Shown piece after piece: positions 1 through 7,906 of a DNA stretch of 64,000 nt; position 1 is the stretch's first letter, and every line of letters starts with the position of its first letter. The notes beneath the pieces were generated by a model. The model ran no database searches, was not told the origin of the DNA, and was given only the letters and a program-made list of their open reading frames with translations. The stretch spans positions 2,418,001 to 2,482,000 of the forward strand of contig NZ_VFPQ01000001.1 in the NCBI RefSeq assembly GCF_006716785.1, given 5' to 3'. The position numbers and the translations under genes are program-made. This stretch comes from Thermopolyspora flexuosa (lineage in GTDB: Bacteria > Actinomycetota > Actinomycetes > Streptosporangiales > Streptosporangiaceae).

Positions 1-27
1 GGCGCGGCGTTGCAAGGGGATTGAAAC
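1..27. CRISPR. Possible terminal CRISPR repeat at the left edge
   Basis: The bases GTTGCAAGGGGATTGAAAC at 9-27, preceded by GGCGCGGC, have the ATTGAAAC 3' end typical of many type I and type III CRISPR repeats. Only one partial copy is inside the window and what follows (TTTACCGG...) does not repeat, so if this is an array it lies to the left and this is its last repeat. Orientation by the ATTGAAAC end would be left to right. A single copy is not proof. Confidence 0.45.
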
Positions 28-248
28 TTTACCGGTTAAGTGCTCTCATGGATCGCACGCCCCGAAAACCGGGCCCGGTTCGAGGGCGTCCGCCGAACGT
101 GCGCCGGCGACGGGCGCGCGGTCCGGCGTCCCGCGGAGGGACCGGCCGGCCGGTCACGGCGCGGCGTGGCCACGCCCGCCCGCGGCGCCCCGGACGTGCC
201 CACGATCACGCCGCCCGAATCCACGGCGCCCCGACCCATGGAGAGCCG

Positions 249-2693
249 ATGCGCCACCAGCGCCTGCCCCGCACCTGGACCCTTCGCCCGCTCACCGAGG
301 CCCCGGTCGACGGTCCGATACCGGCGACCGTCCCCGGCTGCGTGCACACCGACCTGCTCGCCGCCGGACTCATCCCCGACCCCTACCGCGACGACAACGA
401 GACGCGGCTCGGCTGGATCGGGCGCACCGACTGGGCGTACGAGGCCGTCTTCCACTGGGAGGACACCGGGGAGCGGCGGGTCGACCTCGTCTGCGACGGC
501 CTCGACACGATCGCCGACATCGAGCTGAACGGCGTGCCGGTCGGCTCGGCGCGCAACATGCACCGCCGCTACCGGTTCGACCTCGCCGGTGCGCTGCGGC
601 CCGGGGAGAACCGCATCACGGTGCGGTTCTCCGCCCCGTACGGCTACGCCGAGCACTGGCGTGCCGAGCTGGGCGACCGTCCCGGCGCGTACGACGAGCC
701 GTACCCGTTCATCCGCAAGATGGCCTGCAACTTCGGCTGGGACTGGGGGCCGACCCTGGTGACCAGCGGGATCTGGCGCCCGATCGGCCTGGCGGCCTGG
801 TCGGTCGCCCGCCTCGCCCGGGTGCGCCCGTTCGCCGGCGCCGCCGGGCGCGTCCGGGTGCACGTCGACGTCGAGCGGGAGCCGGGGCGGGACGGGCCGC
901 TCGAGGTGACGGCCGAGGTCGCCGGGGTCGCCGGAACCGCCGTGCTCGGCCCCGGCGAGAGCGCGGCCGTGGTCGAGCTGCGCGTGCCCCGCGCCCGCCC
1001 GTGGTGGCCGCGCGGGCACGGCGAGCAGCCCCGTTACGCGCTCACCGTCGCCCTGCGCGCCCCCGGCCCGGGCGCCGGGAGCGATGCCCGGCTCGACGTC
1101 TGGCGGGGGCGGATCGGCTTCCGTGACGTGCACCTCGACACCGGCGGCGGCGCGTTCACCCTCGTCGTCAACGACCGGCCGATCTTCGCCCGGGGCGTCA
1201 ACTGGATCCCCGACGACTGCTTCCCGCACCGGGTGGACCGCGCCCGGTACGCCGAGCGGCTCGGCCAGGCCGCCGGCGCCGGGGCCAACCTCGTGCGGGT
1301 GTGGGGCGGCGGCGTCTACGAGAGCGGTGACCTCTACGACGTCTGCGACGAGCTCGGGCTGCTCGTCTGGCAGGACTTCGCGTTCGCCTGCGCCGCCTAC
1401 CCCGAGGAGGGGCCGTTCACCGCCGAGGTCGAGGCGGAGGCCCGCGACAACGTCGCCCGGCTGGTGCACCACCCGAGCCTGGTGCTGTGGTGCGGCAACA
1501 ACGAGAACCTCGAGGGGTACCGCGACTGGGGCTGGCGGGAGCGCCTGCAGGGCCGCAGCTGGGGCGCCGGGTTCTACCACGACGTGCTGCCCAAGGTGGT
1601 CGCCGAGGTCGACCCGAGCCGGCCGTACTGGCCGGGCACGCCGTACTCGGGCGCGCCCGACCTGCCGCCGAACGACCCGGCGCGCGGCACGATCCACATC
1701 TGGGACGTGTGGAACCGGCGCGAGTACGGCCACTACCGCTCCTACCGGCCCCGGTTCGTCGCCGAGTTCGGCTTCCAGGCGCCGCCCGCGTACGCCACGC
1801 TGCGCCGGGCGCTCTCCGACGACCCGCTCACCCCGGACTCGCCCGGCATGCGCCACCACCAGAAGGCGATCGACGGCAACGCCAAGCTCGCCGCCGGGCT
1901 GCGGCCGTACCTGACGGTTCCGGAGGACTTCGACGACTGGCACTACCTGTGCCAGGTCAACCAGGCGCGCGCGATCCGCCTCGGCGTGGAGCACTTCCGC
2001 GCCCAGTGGCCGCGCTGCGCGGGCGCGATCGTCTGGCAGCTCAACGACTGCTGGCCGGTCACCTCCTGGTCGATGGTGGACGGCGACGCGCGGCGCAAGC
2101 CCGCCTGGTACGCGCTGCGCCGGGCGTTCGACCCGCGGCTGCTCACCGTCCAGCCGCGCGACACGGGACTCGTGCTCGTCGCGGTGAACGACACCGGCGA
2201 GCCGTGGCGCACCCCGGTGCGGGCGGCGCGGTGCGACTTCGGCGGGACGGTGCTCGCCGGGCACGGGCTCGAGCTGGGGGTGCCGCCGCGCGGGACCGCC
2301 GAGGTGGCCCTGCCCGCCGCGGTCGCCGATCCGGGCGACGCGCGCCGCGAGCTGCTCGCGGTGACCGCGGGCGACCGCCGCTGCCTGTGGTTCTTCGCCC
2401 CCGACAAGGACCTCGAGCTGCCCGCCCCGGACTTCGCGGCCGTCGCCGAGCCGGTGCCGGACGGCGCCAGGGTCACCGTGACCGCCCGCGGCCTCCTCGT
2501 CGACCTCGCGCTCTTCCCCGACCGGCTCGACCCGGCCGCCGAGGTCGACGAGCAGCTCGTCACGCTGCTGCCGGGCGAGAGCGTCACGTTCCTGGTGCGC
2601 TCGCCCGCGCCCCTCGACCCCGAGGCCCTCGTGGCGCGGCCCGTGCTGCGCTGCGTCAACGACGTGCTCGCACCCGGCGGGCCGCCGCGGTGA
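249..2693 (+). CDS. Beta-mannosidase, glycoside hydrolase family 2
   Basis: 814-aa enzyme expected to release terminal beta-D-mannose from manno-oligosaccharides (EC 3.2.1.25). The order is GH2: N-terminal jelly-roll sugar-binding domain (about 1-170), immunoglobulin-like domain, then a TIM barrel. The acid/base is E419 in WCGNNENLEGY and the nucleophile E506 in FVAEFGFQAPP; WQLNDCWPVTSW near 600 is typical of beta-mannosidases. The start at 249 is chosen because GGAGAG lies 5 bases upstream and homology begins there; the frame stays open further upstream but reads as arginine-rich non-protein sequence. No signal peptide, so probably intracellular, acting on imported oligosaccharides. It stands alone, with no transporter beside it. 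Beta-glucuronidase/galactosidase relatives are less likely given the motifs. Confidence 0.93.
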   Translation: MRHQRLPRTWTLRPLTEAPVDGPIPATVPGCVHTDLLAAGLIPDPYRDDNETRLGWIGRTDWAYEAVFHWEDTGERRVDLVCDGLDTIADIELNGVPVGSARNMHRRYRFDLAGALRPGENRITVRFSAPYGYAEHWRAELGDRPGAYDEPYPFIRKMACNFGWDWGPTLVTSGIWRPIGLAAWSVARLARVRPFAGAAGRVRVHVDVEREPGRDGPLEVTAEVAGVAGTAVLGPGESAAVVELRVPRARPWWPRGHGEQPRYALTVALRAPGPGAGSDARLDVWRGRIGFRDVHLDTGGGAFTLVVNDRPIFARGVNWIPDDCFPHRVDRARYAERLGQAAGAGANLVRVWGGGVYESGDLYDVCDELGLLVWQDFAFACAAYPEEGPFTAEVEAEARDNVARLVHHPSLVLWCGNNENLEGYRDWGWRERLQGRSWGAGFYHDVLPKVVAEVDPSRPYWPGTPYSGAPDLPPNDPARGTIHIWDVWNRREYGHYRSYRPRFVAEFGFQAPPAYATLRRALSDDPLTPDSPGMRHHQKAIDGNAKLAAGLRPYLTVPEDFDDWHYLCQVNQARAIRLGVEHFRAQWPRCAGAIVWQLNDCWPVTSWSMVDGDARRKPAWYALRRAFDPRLLTVQPRDTGLVLVAVNDTGEPWRTPVRAARCDFGGTVLAGHGLELGVPPRGTAEVALPAAVADPGDARRELLAVTAGDRRCLWFFAPDKDLELPAPDFAAVAEPVPDGARVTVTARGLLVDLALFPDRLDPAAEVDEQLVTLLPGESVTFLVRSPAPLDPEALVARPVLRCVNDVLAPGGPPR

Positions 2694-2760
2694 CCGTGGC
2701 GGCCGGACGGGCGGCCCGGGCCCGCGGTCCCGTCCGGGGCGCCGGGTGAGCGCGGCGGCG

Positions 2761-2781
2761 CCCGGCGGGAAGCCCGCCGGG
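2761..2781 (+). terminator. Hairpin after the beta-mannosidase gene
   Basis: Perfect inverted repeat CCCGGCGGG - AAG - CCCGCCGGG, 67 bases downstream of the beta-mannosidase stop and upstream of hisE. No U tract, as usual for GC-rich actinobacterial terminators. Confidence 0.5.
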
Positions 2782-2888
2782 GTGCCACCGGCGGGCGCGA
2801 CACACCGCCCCGGGGACGGGACCGCGGACTCATCGCGGGCCCGGGCGCACTATCCTGGTTGGGCACATCTGCCGAACCGAGAGAGACG

Positions 2889-3152
2889 ATGAAGACCTTC
2901 GAGGAGCTGTTCGCCGAGCTGTCGGAGAAGGCGCGTACCCGGCCCGAGGGGTCGGGCACCGTGGCCCTGCTGGACGCCGGCGTCCATGCCATCGGCAAGA
3001 AGGTCGTCGAGGAGGCCGCCGAGGCCTGGATGGCGGCCGAGTACGAGTCGGCCGACCGCGCCGCCGAGGAGATCTCGCAGCTCCTCTACCACGCGCAGGT
3101 GCTGATGCTGGCGCGCGGCATCGGTCTCGACGAGGTCTACAAGCATCTCTAG
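2889..3152 (+). CDS. hisE: Phosphoribosyl-ATP pyrophosphatase
   Basis: 87-aa all-alpha MazG-like enzyme that hydrolyses phosphoribosyl-ATP to phosphoribosyl-AMP, second step of histidine synthesis. The family pattern is visible: [12 protein letters not shown], then [18 protein letters not shown] with the metal-binding acidic residues, and [18 protein letters not shown]. The ATG at 2889 fits the family's usual length and has GAGAG just upstream; an in-frame start 30 bases earlier adds residues not seen in the family. hisG follows after 93 bases, the common actinobacterial hisE-hisG pair separate from the main his operon. Confidence 0.96.
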   Translation: MKTFEELFAELSEKARTRPEGSGTVALLDAGVHAIGKKVVEEAAEAWMAAEYESADRAAEEISQLLYHAQVLMLARGIGLDEVYKHL

Positions 3153-3245
3153 GCCGGGCGCGCGAGCCGGGCCCGGCCCGGCCCCCGTCCGGCCTGCCGA
3201 CGCCGTCCGACCTCGTCCGTACCGACCTGCTGGAGACCTGCCGCC

Positions 3246-4091
3246 ATGCTGCGTATCGCCGTACCGAACAAGGGGGCCCTGACCGAGGGGGCGCAGACGA
3301 TCCTCGCCGAGGCCGGCTACCGCCGCCGCAAGGACAGCAAGGAGCTCGTGGTCGTCGACCCGGAGAACTCCTGTGAGCTGTTCTTCCTGCGCCCGCGGGA
3401 CATCGCCGTGTACGTCGGGGAGGGCACCCTGGACGCCGGGATCACCGGCCGGGACATGCTCTACGACTCCGGCGCGCCCGCCGAGGAGGTGATCCCGCTC
3501 GGGTTCGGGCGGTCCACCTTCCGGTTCGCCGCGCCCCCCGGGGCGTTCAAGAGCGTGCACGACCTGCAGGGACAGCGGATCGCCACCTCGTACGCCGGGC
3601 TGCTCGGCAAGTACCTCGCGGACCAGGGCGTGGAGGCCCGGGTGATCAAGCTGGACGGCGCGGTGGAGACCGCGATCCGGCTCGGCGTGGCGGACGCGGT
3701 CGCCGACGTGGTGGAGACCGGCGCGACGCTGCGCAACGTCGGCCTGGAGGTGTTCGGCGAGCCGATCGCCGAGTCCGAGGCGGTCCTCATCAAGCGGGCC
3801 GGGGCGGCCGAGGACAACGGCTTCCGCCAGCTCATCCGGCGCCTGCAGGGCGTGATCGTCGCCCGCGACTACGTGATGATCGACTACGACATCCGGGTGG
3901 AGCGCATCGACGAGGCGATCGCGATCACGCCCGGCATGGAGGGGCCCACGGTCTCGCCGCTGCACCGCGAGGGCTGGGTCGCGGTCCGCGCCATGATCCC
4001 GCGCAAGGGCCACCAGCAGGTCATGGACGAGCTGTGGGAGATCGGCGCCCGGGCGATCCTCATCACCGACATCTACGCCTGCCGGCTCTGA
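3246..4091 (+). CDS. hisG: ATP phosphoribosyltransferase, long form
   Basis: 281-aa enzyme that condenses ATP with PRPP, the committed and feedback-inhibited step of histidine synthesis. MLRIAVPNKGALTEGAQTIL opens the catalytic domain; the PRPP loop is around DAVADVVETGATLRNVGLEV (about 155-175). Residues from about 210 on (GMEGPTVSPLHREGWVAVRAMIP...) form the ACT-like C-terminal regulatory domain, so this is the self-sufficient long form and needs no HisZ. GGAGACC upstream supports the ATG. The last 29 bases overlap the convergent EAL/CBS gene. Confidence 0.96.
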   Translation: MLRIAVPNKGALTEGAQTILAEAGYRRRKDSKELVVVDPENSCELFFLRPRDIAVYVGEGTLDAGITGRDMLYDSGAPAEEVIPLGFGRSTFRFAAPPGAFKSVHDLQGQRIATSYAGLLGKYLADQGVEARVIKLDGAVETAIRLGVADAVADVVETGATLRNVGLEVFGEPIAESEAVLIKRAGAAEDNGFRQLIRRLQGVIVARDYVMIDYDIRVERIDEAIAITPGMEGPTVSPLHREGWVAVRAMIPRKGHQQVMDELWEIGARAILITDIYACRL

Positions 4092-5619
4092 CCGGGCGCC
4101 TGCCGGCCCTGGTCAGGGGCCGGACAACGGAATCTACTTTTGTAAAGGGCGTGGCCGGGCGCGCCGCGGCCCCGGCGTCCGCGACGTACCGGATGAGGTC
4201 GCTGACGTGCACCACGCCCATGCAGCGGCCGACCTCGTCGACGACCACGAGGTCGTCGTAGACCCGGCCGTCGTCCCGCCCGGCCACGTGCATCGCGGTG
4301 AGCACCGGCGTGGTCCGGGGCACGACCCGGGGCGGATCGGCGAGCCGTACCGCGGGCTTCCTGGCGTACAGGGCGTGCCCGAACCGGGTCGCGATGGTGA
4401 GCAGGAAGCGGCCGCGGTCGACGGTGGCGCGGGGACGCTGGTACTCGTCGACGAGCACGACCCCGGTGATCGACGGCTCGGTGCCGAGCGCGTCGACGAC
4501 CTCCTCCGCCGTCACGTCCTCGGGCAGGGTCACCGCGGGCATGAGGAACTCCTGCACCCGCGGCCCGAGATCGACGGCGGCGGGCGGCTCCTCGGGCAGC
4601 GGGAGCGGCACCCGCGGCCTGCCGTGCGCGGGACGCCAGCCGGGCGGGGCGAGCAGCGGCCCCTGGGCGAGCCGTACGCCCCACCTGCGCAGGGCGGCGA
4701 GCTGCGCCTCCTCGCGCACGGCCGGCGCGACCAGGTGCGCGCCCACGCTGCGCGCGGTGGCGCCGAGCGCCTCCACCAGGCCGCTGCGCCGGTGGTCGTG
4801 CGGGATGCGGGTGATCAGGTCGGGGGAGAGCACGAGCACGTACGGCGAGGCGTCGGCGATCAGGTCGAGCGGCACGCCGGAGGCGCCGAAGTCGCCGAAC
4901 GCGATCAGGTAGCCGATGGCGCGCAGCCCGTCGACGCCGGTGAGCAGCGCGCGCCGGTCGGTCTCGTCGAACCCGCCGCGGATGACGAGCGTCACCTCGC
5001 CGGGCCGCCGCCCGGTGACCCGCAGCGCCTCGTGCAGCGGGGCGAGCGTGGCCGAGCCGCCGATGACCGCGGCGACCGGGATCGAGATCAGCAGCGGGAG
5101 CGGGGCCTCGGCGCGGGCCGCGCCGTGCACCGCGTCGACGGTGGCGCTGAGGCCGATGACGGTGACGTCCCCGGCGTCGGCCTCGACGGCGAGCACGCCG
5201 CCGGTGTCGAGGTCGACGACGGGCAGGAACGCGACGGAGCGGCGCGGGGAGGTGCCGGAGGCCGGCCTGCGTGACGGCGGCGGGGCGAACTCCGTGGTGC
5301 CGGACGCCGGGCGGGTGGCGGGCGCCGGGGTGCCGCCGTGGCCCGCGGCCCGCCACGCGGGCAGCGGAGGCGGCGGTACGGCGGGCGGCGGCACGGTGGG
5401 CGGACCCGAGGGCGCCGTGGCCGGGCCGGGGGAGGGAGGCCGCGGAGGCGCGCCGGGTGGCGCGGGCGCGGCCGGGGACGGCGGTACCGGGGCAGGCGTG
5501 GCCGCAGCGCCGGACGCGGTCGGGGCGTCCGCGGGCGGGGCGGAGAGCGGAGGAACGGGCGCCTGCGGGTGCGCGGGCGCGGCGTGGCGCGCCGGATCGG
5601 AGGCGGCGGAGGAAGTCAT
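4063..5619 (-). CDS. Degenerate EAL-domain protein with C-terminal CBS-like region
   Basis: 518-aa protein. Residues 1-130 are proline/alanine-rich and probably disordered. From about 140 an EAL-type phosphodiesterase fold is recognisable (FLPVVDLDTGGVLAVEAD; later GYLIAFGDFGASGVPLDLI), but the ExLxR signature reads AVEAD with the following segment shortened, and the metal-binding DDFG reads GDFG, so cyclic-di-GMP hydrolysis is unlikely. The C-terminal 160 residues (VTAEEVVDALGTEPSITGVVLVDE...DDLVVVDEVGRCMGVVHVSDLIRYV) resemble the CBS-like region that follows EAL domains in several actinobacteria. Probably a ligand-sensing or scaffold protein. The ATG at 5619 is chosen because the sequence before it is not protein-like. 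Convergent with hisG. Confidence 0.7.
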   Translation of the reverse strand: MTSSAASDPARHAAPAHPQAPVPPLSAPPADAPTASGAAATPAPVPPSPAAPAPPGAPPRPPSPGPATAPSGPPTVPPPAVPPPPLPAWRAAGHGGTPAPATRPASGTTEFAPPPSRRPASGTSPRRSVAFLPVVDLDTGGVLAVEADAGDVTVIGLSATVDAVHGAARAEAPLPLLISIPVAAVIGGSATLAPLHEALRVTGRRPGEVTLVIRGGFDETDRRALLTGVDGLRAIGYLIAFGDFGASGVPLDLIADASPYVLVLSPDLITRIPHDHRRSGLVEALGATARSVGAHLVAPAVREEAQLAALRRWGVRLAQGPLLAPPGWRPAHGRPRVPLPLPEEPPAAVDLGPRVQEFLMPAVTLPEDVTAEEVVDALGTEPSITGVVLVDEYQRPRATVDRGRFLLTIATRFGHALYARKPAVRLADPPRVVPRTTPVLTAMHVAGRDDGRVYDDLVVVDEVGRCMGVVHVSDLIRYVADAGAAARPATPFTKVDSVVRPLTRAGRRPVRAGRRRCR

Positions 5620-5927
5620 CGGCCTGTGACCTGGTCGGTGGGCTGGGGGAGAGCGGGCAATGTACCGACTGGCCCTGATTTTGCCGATCTGTGAACCGGT
5701 TTCCCGGTGCCGCATGAAGAATTCACGGACTGTTCGGAGACCCGCTCTCTTTCGTTTCCGCCGCGCCGTCCGGGCCGGTGTCCTCGCAGGTCGGCGACGT
5801 TCGGGCGGGACCTGCGGATACGTGCCGCGCGCCGCCGGGAGCGGGCCGGCGGGCCGCGCATCGGCCGTTCACCCGGGCACCGGGGGAGCGGACACGCGGC
5901 GTCGGCGGTCCGGCTAGCGTGATGGTC
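5620..5927. other. Divergent intergenic region
   Basis: About 300 bases between two divergent genes. The part from 5660 to 5760 is clearly less GC-rich (for example TTTTGCCGATCTGTGAACCGG and GAAGAATTCACGG) and presumably holds promoters. An 8-bp palindrome AACCGGTT lies around 5695. TAGCGT at 5915-5920 sits 7 bases before the ATG at 5928 and could be the -10 box of a leaderless transcript. No gene recognised. Confidence 0.4.
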
Positions 5928-6695
5928 ATGACCATGCGTCCGGCGGCCGGGGGAGGCCGGTGGGTGGAGGTGGCCCCGGCCCGGCTGCGTCGCTGGCTGG
6001 ACGGCTTCGCGCGGCGCCACGGCAGGCCCGAGGTCACCGCCGTCGGCGGGGGCACGATCGAGATGCTACGGCTCACCGCGCCCGACGGCGCCGTCGCCGA
6101 ATGCCACGTCCCGTTCCCACCCCTCGAACCCGCGCCGGAGGATGCCGGCGCGGCCGCCCCCGGAGCCGGCCACGCGCCTGCCGCACCCGGCGACGCCCCG
6201 GCGAGCCCGCCCCCGGCGGACGCGGGGCCCGGTGGCCCGGATCTCGTCGAGCGGCTGATCGCGCACGCCAACCGGCCCCGCCGGGTGGGCGTGCTCCTGG
6301 TACGGCTCGGCGGCTTCGCCGCGGGCGTCTTCGACGGCGAGCGGCTCGTGGCCTCGAAGGTGGGCGCCCGGCACGTGCAGGGCCGTACCGCCGCCGGTGG
6401 CTGGTCGCAGCAGCGGTTCGCCCGGCGCCGGGAGAAGCAGGCGAACGAGGCGCTGCGCGCGGCGGCCGACGTGGCCGCGCGGGTGCTCGCGCCCCGCCTG
6501 GCGGAGCTGCACGCCGTCGTGCTCGGCGGCGACCGGCGCGCGGTCGACGCGCTGCGCGGCGACCCGCGCCTCGCGGGCGTGTTCGCGCTCGCGGCCCCGC
6601 CGTTCCTCACCGTCCCCGACCCCAAGCTCGCCGTGCTGGAGTCCACCCCGGCGCTGTTCCGGGCGGTGCGCATCCGGGTGCTGGACCCGGACTGA
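5928..6695 (+). CDS. acVLRF1-family peptidyl-tRNA hydrolase (Vms1/eRF1-like release factor)
   Basis: 255-aa protein of the actinobacterial VLRF1 family, related to eukaryotic Vms1 and eRF1, which frees nascent chains from peptidyl-tRNA on stalled large ribosomal subunits. The diagnostic stretch is GRTAAGGWSQQRFARRREKQANEAL: the GGWSQQ loop (157-162) stands in for the eRF1 GGQ, with Q161/Q162 as the likely catalytic glutamine, followed by a basic helix. The C-terminal part (VLGGDRRAVDALRGDP) matches the RNase H-like fold of the family. A proline/alanine-rich insert lies around 70-105. Three in-frame ATGs are clustered at 5922, 5928 and 5934; 5928 is preferred because TAGCGT lies at leaderless distance. 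Confidence 0.82.
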   Translation: MTMRPAAGGGRWVEVAPARLRRWLDGFARRHGRPEVTAVGGGTIEMLRLTAPDGAVAECHVPFPPLEPAPEDAGAAAPGAGHAPAAPGDAPASPPPADAGPGGPDLVERLIAHANRPRRVGVLLVRLGGFAAGVFDGERLVASKVGARHVQGRTAAGGWSQQRFARRREKQANEALRAAADVAARVLAPRLAELHAVVLGGDRRAVDALRGDPRLAGVFALAAPPFLTVPDPKLAVLESTPALFRAVRIRVLDPD

Positions 6696-6770
6696 CCTGC
6701 GGTCACGGCCCCACGGCCGTCGGTGACGCGGGCCGTCGTCCCCGCCGCCGGAGTGAAACAGATCACCTGA

Positions 6771-6823
6771 TTATCCTAAAAACCAGTCTGGACAGTAGGA
6801 AAAGTAGGAATTATCGTCGAGGC
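6771..6823 (+). promoter_or_regulatory. AT-rich repeat region upstream of the sulfur-type operon
   Basis: This is the only AT-rich patch between the two genes. It contains TCCTA at 6774-6778 and its complement TAGGA twice, at 6796-6800 and 6805-6809, giving an inverted repeat plus a direct repeat just before the leader ORF. The second TAGGA runs into ATTAT and may form the -10 region. Seen directly; the role as a promoter or operator is inferred from position. Confidence 0.4.
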
Positions 6824-6889
6824 ATGACCTGCCACCCGCGCGTGGCCTGTTGTCCCACGCTCCCGGCACAGGCCCTCGACCGTCGCTGA
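6824..6889 (+). CDS. Cysteine-rich leader peptide (candidate attenuator)
   Basis: A 21-codon ORF, ATG at 6824 with GAGG just upstream, encodes MTCHPRVACCPTLPAQALDRR: three cysteines, two of them adjacent. It precedes a sulfonate-type transporter operon by 174 bases. Cysteine-rich upstream ORFs that sense cysteinyl-tRNA supply by ribosome pausing are known before sulfur genes in actinobacteria; that this one works the same way is inferred from its content and place. A GC-rich hairpin lies downstream at 6937-6963. It is far too short for homology to decide. Confidence 0.55.
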   Translation: MTCHPRVACCPTLPAQALDRR

Positions 6890-6936
6890 CCGGCGTCCCC
6901 GGCACCGCACCGGGACCCGCCGCCATTTCTCCCCGC

Positions 6937-6963
6937 GGACGCACAGGGTGGTGCGCCGCGTCC
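6937..6963 (+). promoter_or_regulatory. Hairpin between leader ORF and ssuC-like gene
   Basis: GGACGC at 6937-6942 pairs with GCGTCC at 6958-6963, and an inner GCAC/GTGC pair competes for part of the arm, so two alternative foldings exist. Placed 48 bases after the leader ORF stop, it could be an attenuator or a translation-control element; this is inference. Confidence 0.35.
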
Positions 6964-7063
6964 TCAGACCCCTGTCCTCAAGCCGCTTCGTGTGCCGTGC
7001 ACCCGGCCCGGTGCCCACCGGGCGGGCCGACCGGCCGTCCCTTCCGTCAAGGAGCCGTCCTCG

Positions 7064-7906
7064 ATGTCATCACCCGCCGTCACCTCCGGCGTGCCCGCCG
7101 ACCTGATCCGCGGGGCGCCGCCGACGTCACCGGCCCGGCTGCTCGCGGCCGCCGCCGCCCGCGGCCGCCGCCTCGTCGGCCTCGCCGTCCTGCTCGTCGC
7201 CTGGCAGGTCTGCGCCTCCCAGGGGCTGCTCGGCGCGGCCACCCCGCCGCCGAGCCAGGTGCTCGCCGCCGGCGCCGAGCTGATCCGGTCCGGGGAGCTC
7301 CCGGTGCACCTGCTCGCCTCGCTGGAACGGGTGGCGAAGGGGCTGTCGCTCGGGCTCACCGCCGGGCTCGTGCTCGGCCTCGCCGCCGGGCTGTTCCGGC
7401 TCGCCGAGGACGTGATCGACGCCCCGCTACAGGCGCTGCGCATGCTGCCGCACCTCGCGCTCGTCCCGGTGTTCATCATCTGGTTCGGCATCGGCGAGAC
7501 CGCCAAGGTCGCGCTCATCACGATCGGCCCGATCTTCCCGCTCTACATCAACGTCTTCCACGGCATCCGCGGCGTGGACGAGCGGCTGGTGGAGTCGGCC
7601 CGCTCCTGCGGGGTGACCGGGCTCGCGCTGGTCCGCAAGGTGATCCTGCCCGGCGCGCTGCCGCAGATCCTCGTCGGCCTGCGCCAGTCGCTCGGCATCG
7701 GCTGGCTGAGCCTCGTGGTCGCCGAGATGACCGCCACCACCTCGGGGATCGGCTTCCTCGTCACCGACGCCAAGGAGTTCCTCCGCACCGACGTGGTCTT
7801 CGTGGTGCTCGTCGTGTACGCCCTGCTCGGGCTCGCGACCGACCTGCTGGTACGGGCGATCGAGCGCAAGGCGCTCGCCTGGCGGCGGGGGCTGGTGGCC
7901 CGATGA
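7064..7906 (+). CDS. ssuC: Sulfonate/nitrate/taurine-type ABC transporter permease
   Basis: 280-aa membrane protein of the SsuC/TauC/NrtB permease family, moving a small organic sulfur anion (substrate inferred) across the membrane. About six membrane helices are visible, starting RRLVGLAVLLVAWQVCASQGLL. The ATPase-docking EAA loop is VESARSCGVTGLALVRKVILPGALPQILVGLRQSLGIGW. AAGGAG at 7049-7054 supports the ATG. First large gene of a five-gene unit; its stop overlaps the next start as ATGA. The cysteine leader ORF upstream suggests control by sulfur supply. Nitrate or thiamine-precursor transport are alternatives for this family, but the leader and redox partners favour sulfur. Confidence 0.85.
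   Translation: MSSPAVTSGVPADLIRGAPPTSPARLLAAAAARGRRLVGLAVLLVAWQVCASQGLLGAATPPPSQVLAAGAELIRSGELPVHLLASLERVAKGLSLGLTAGLVLGLAAGLFRLAEDVIDAPLQALRMLPHLALVPVFIIWFGIGETAKVALITIGPIFPLYINVFHGIRGVDERLVESARSCGVTGLALVRKVILPGALPQILVGLRQSLGIGWLSLVVAEMTATTSGIGFLVTDAKEFLRTDVVFVVLVVYALLGLATDLLVRAIERKALAWRRGLVAR

Noticed and set aside
36-2264. A 742-codon minus-strand frame over the beta-mannosidase gene
   Set aside because: Mirror frame of a strongly supported GH2 enzyme; the translation is non-protein-like.
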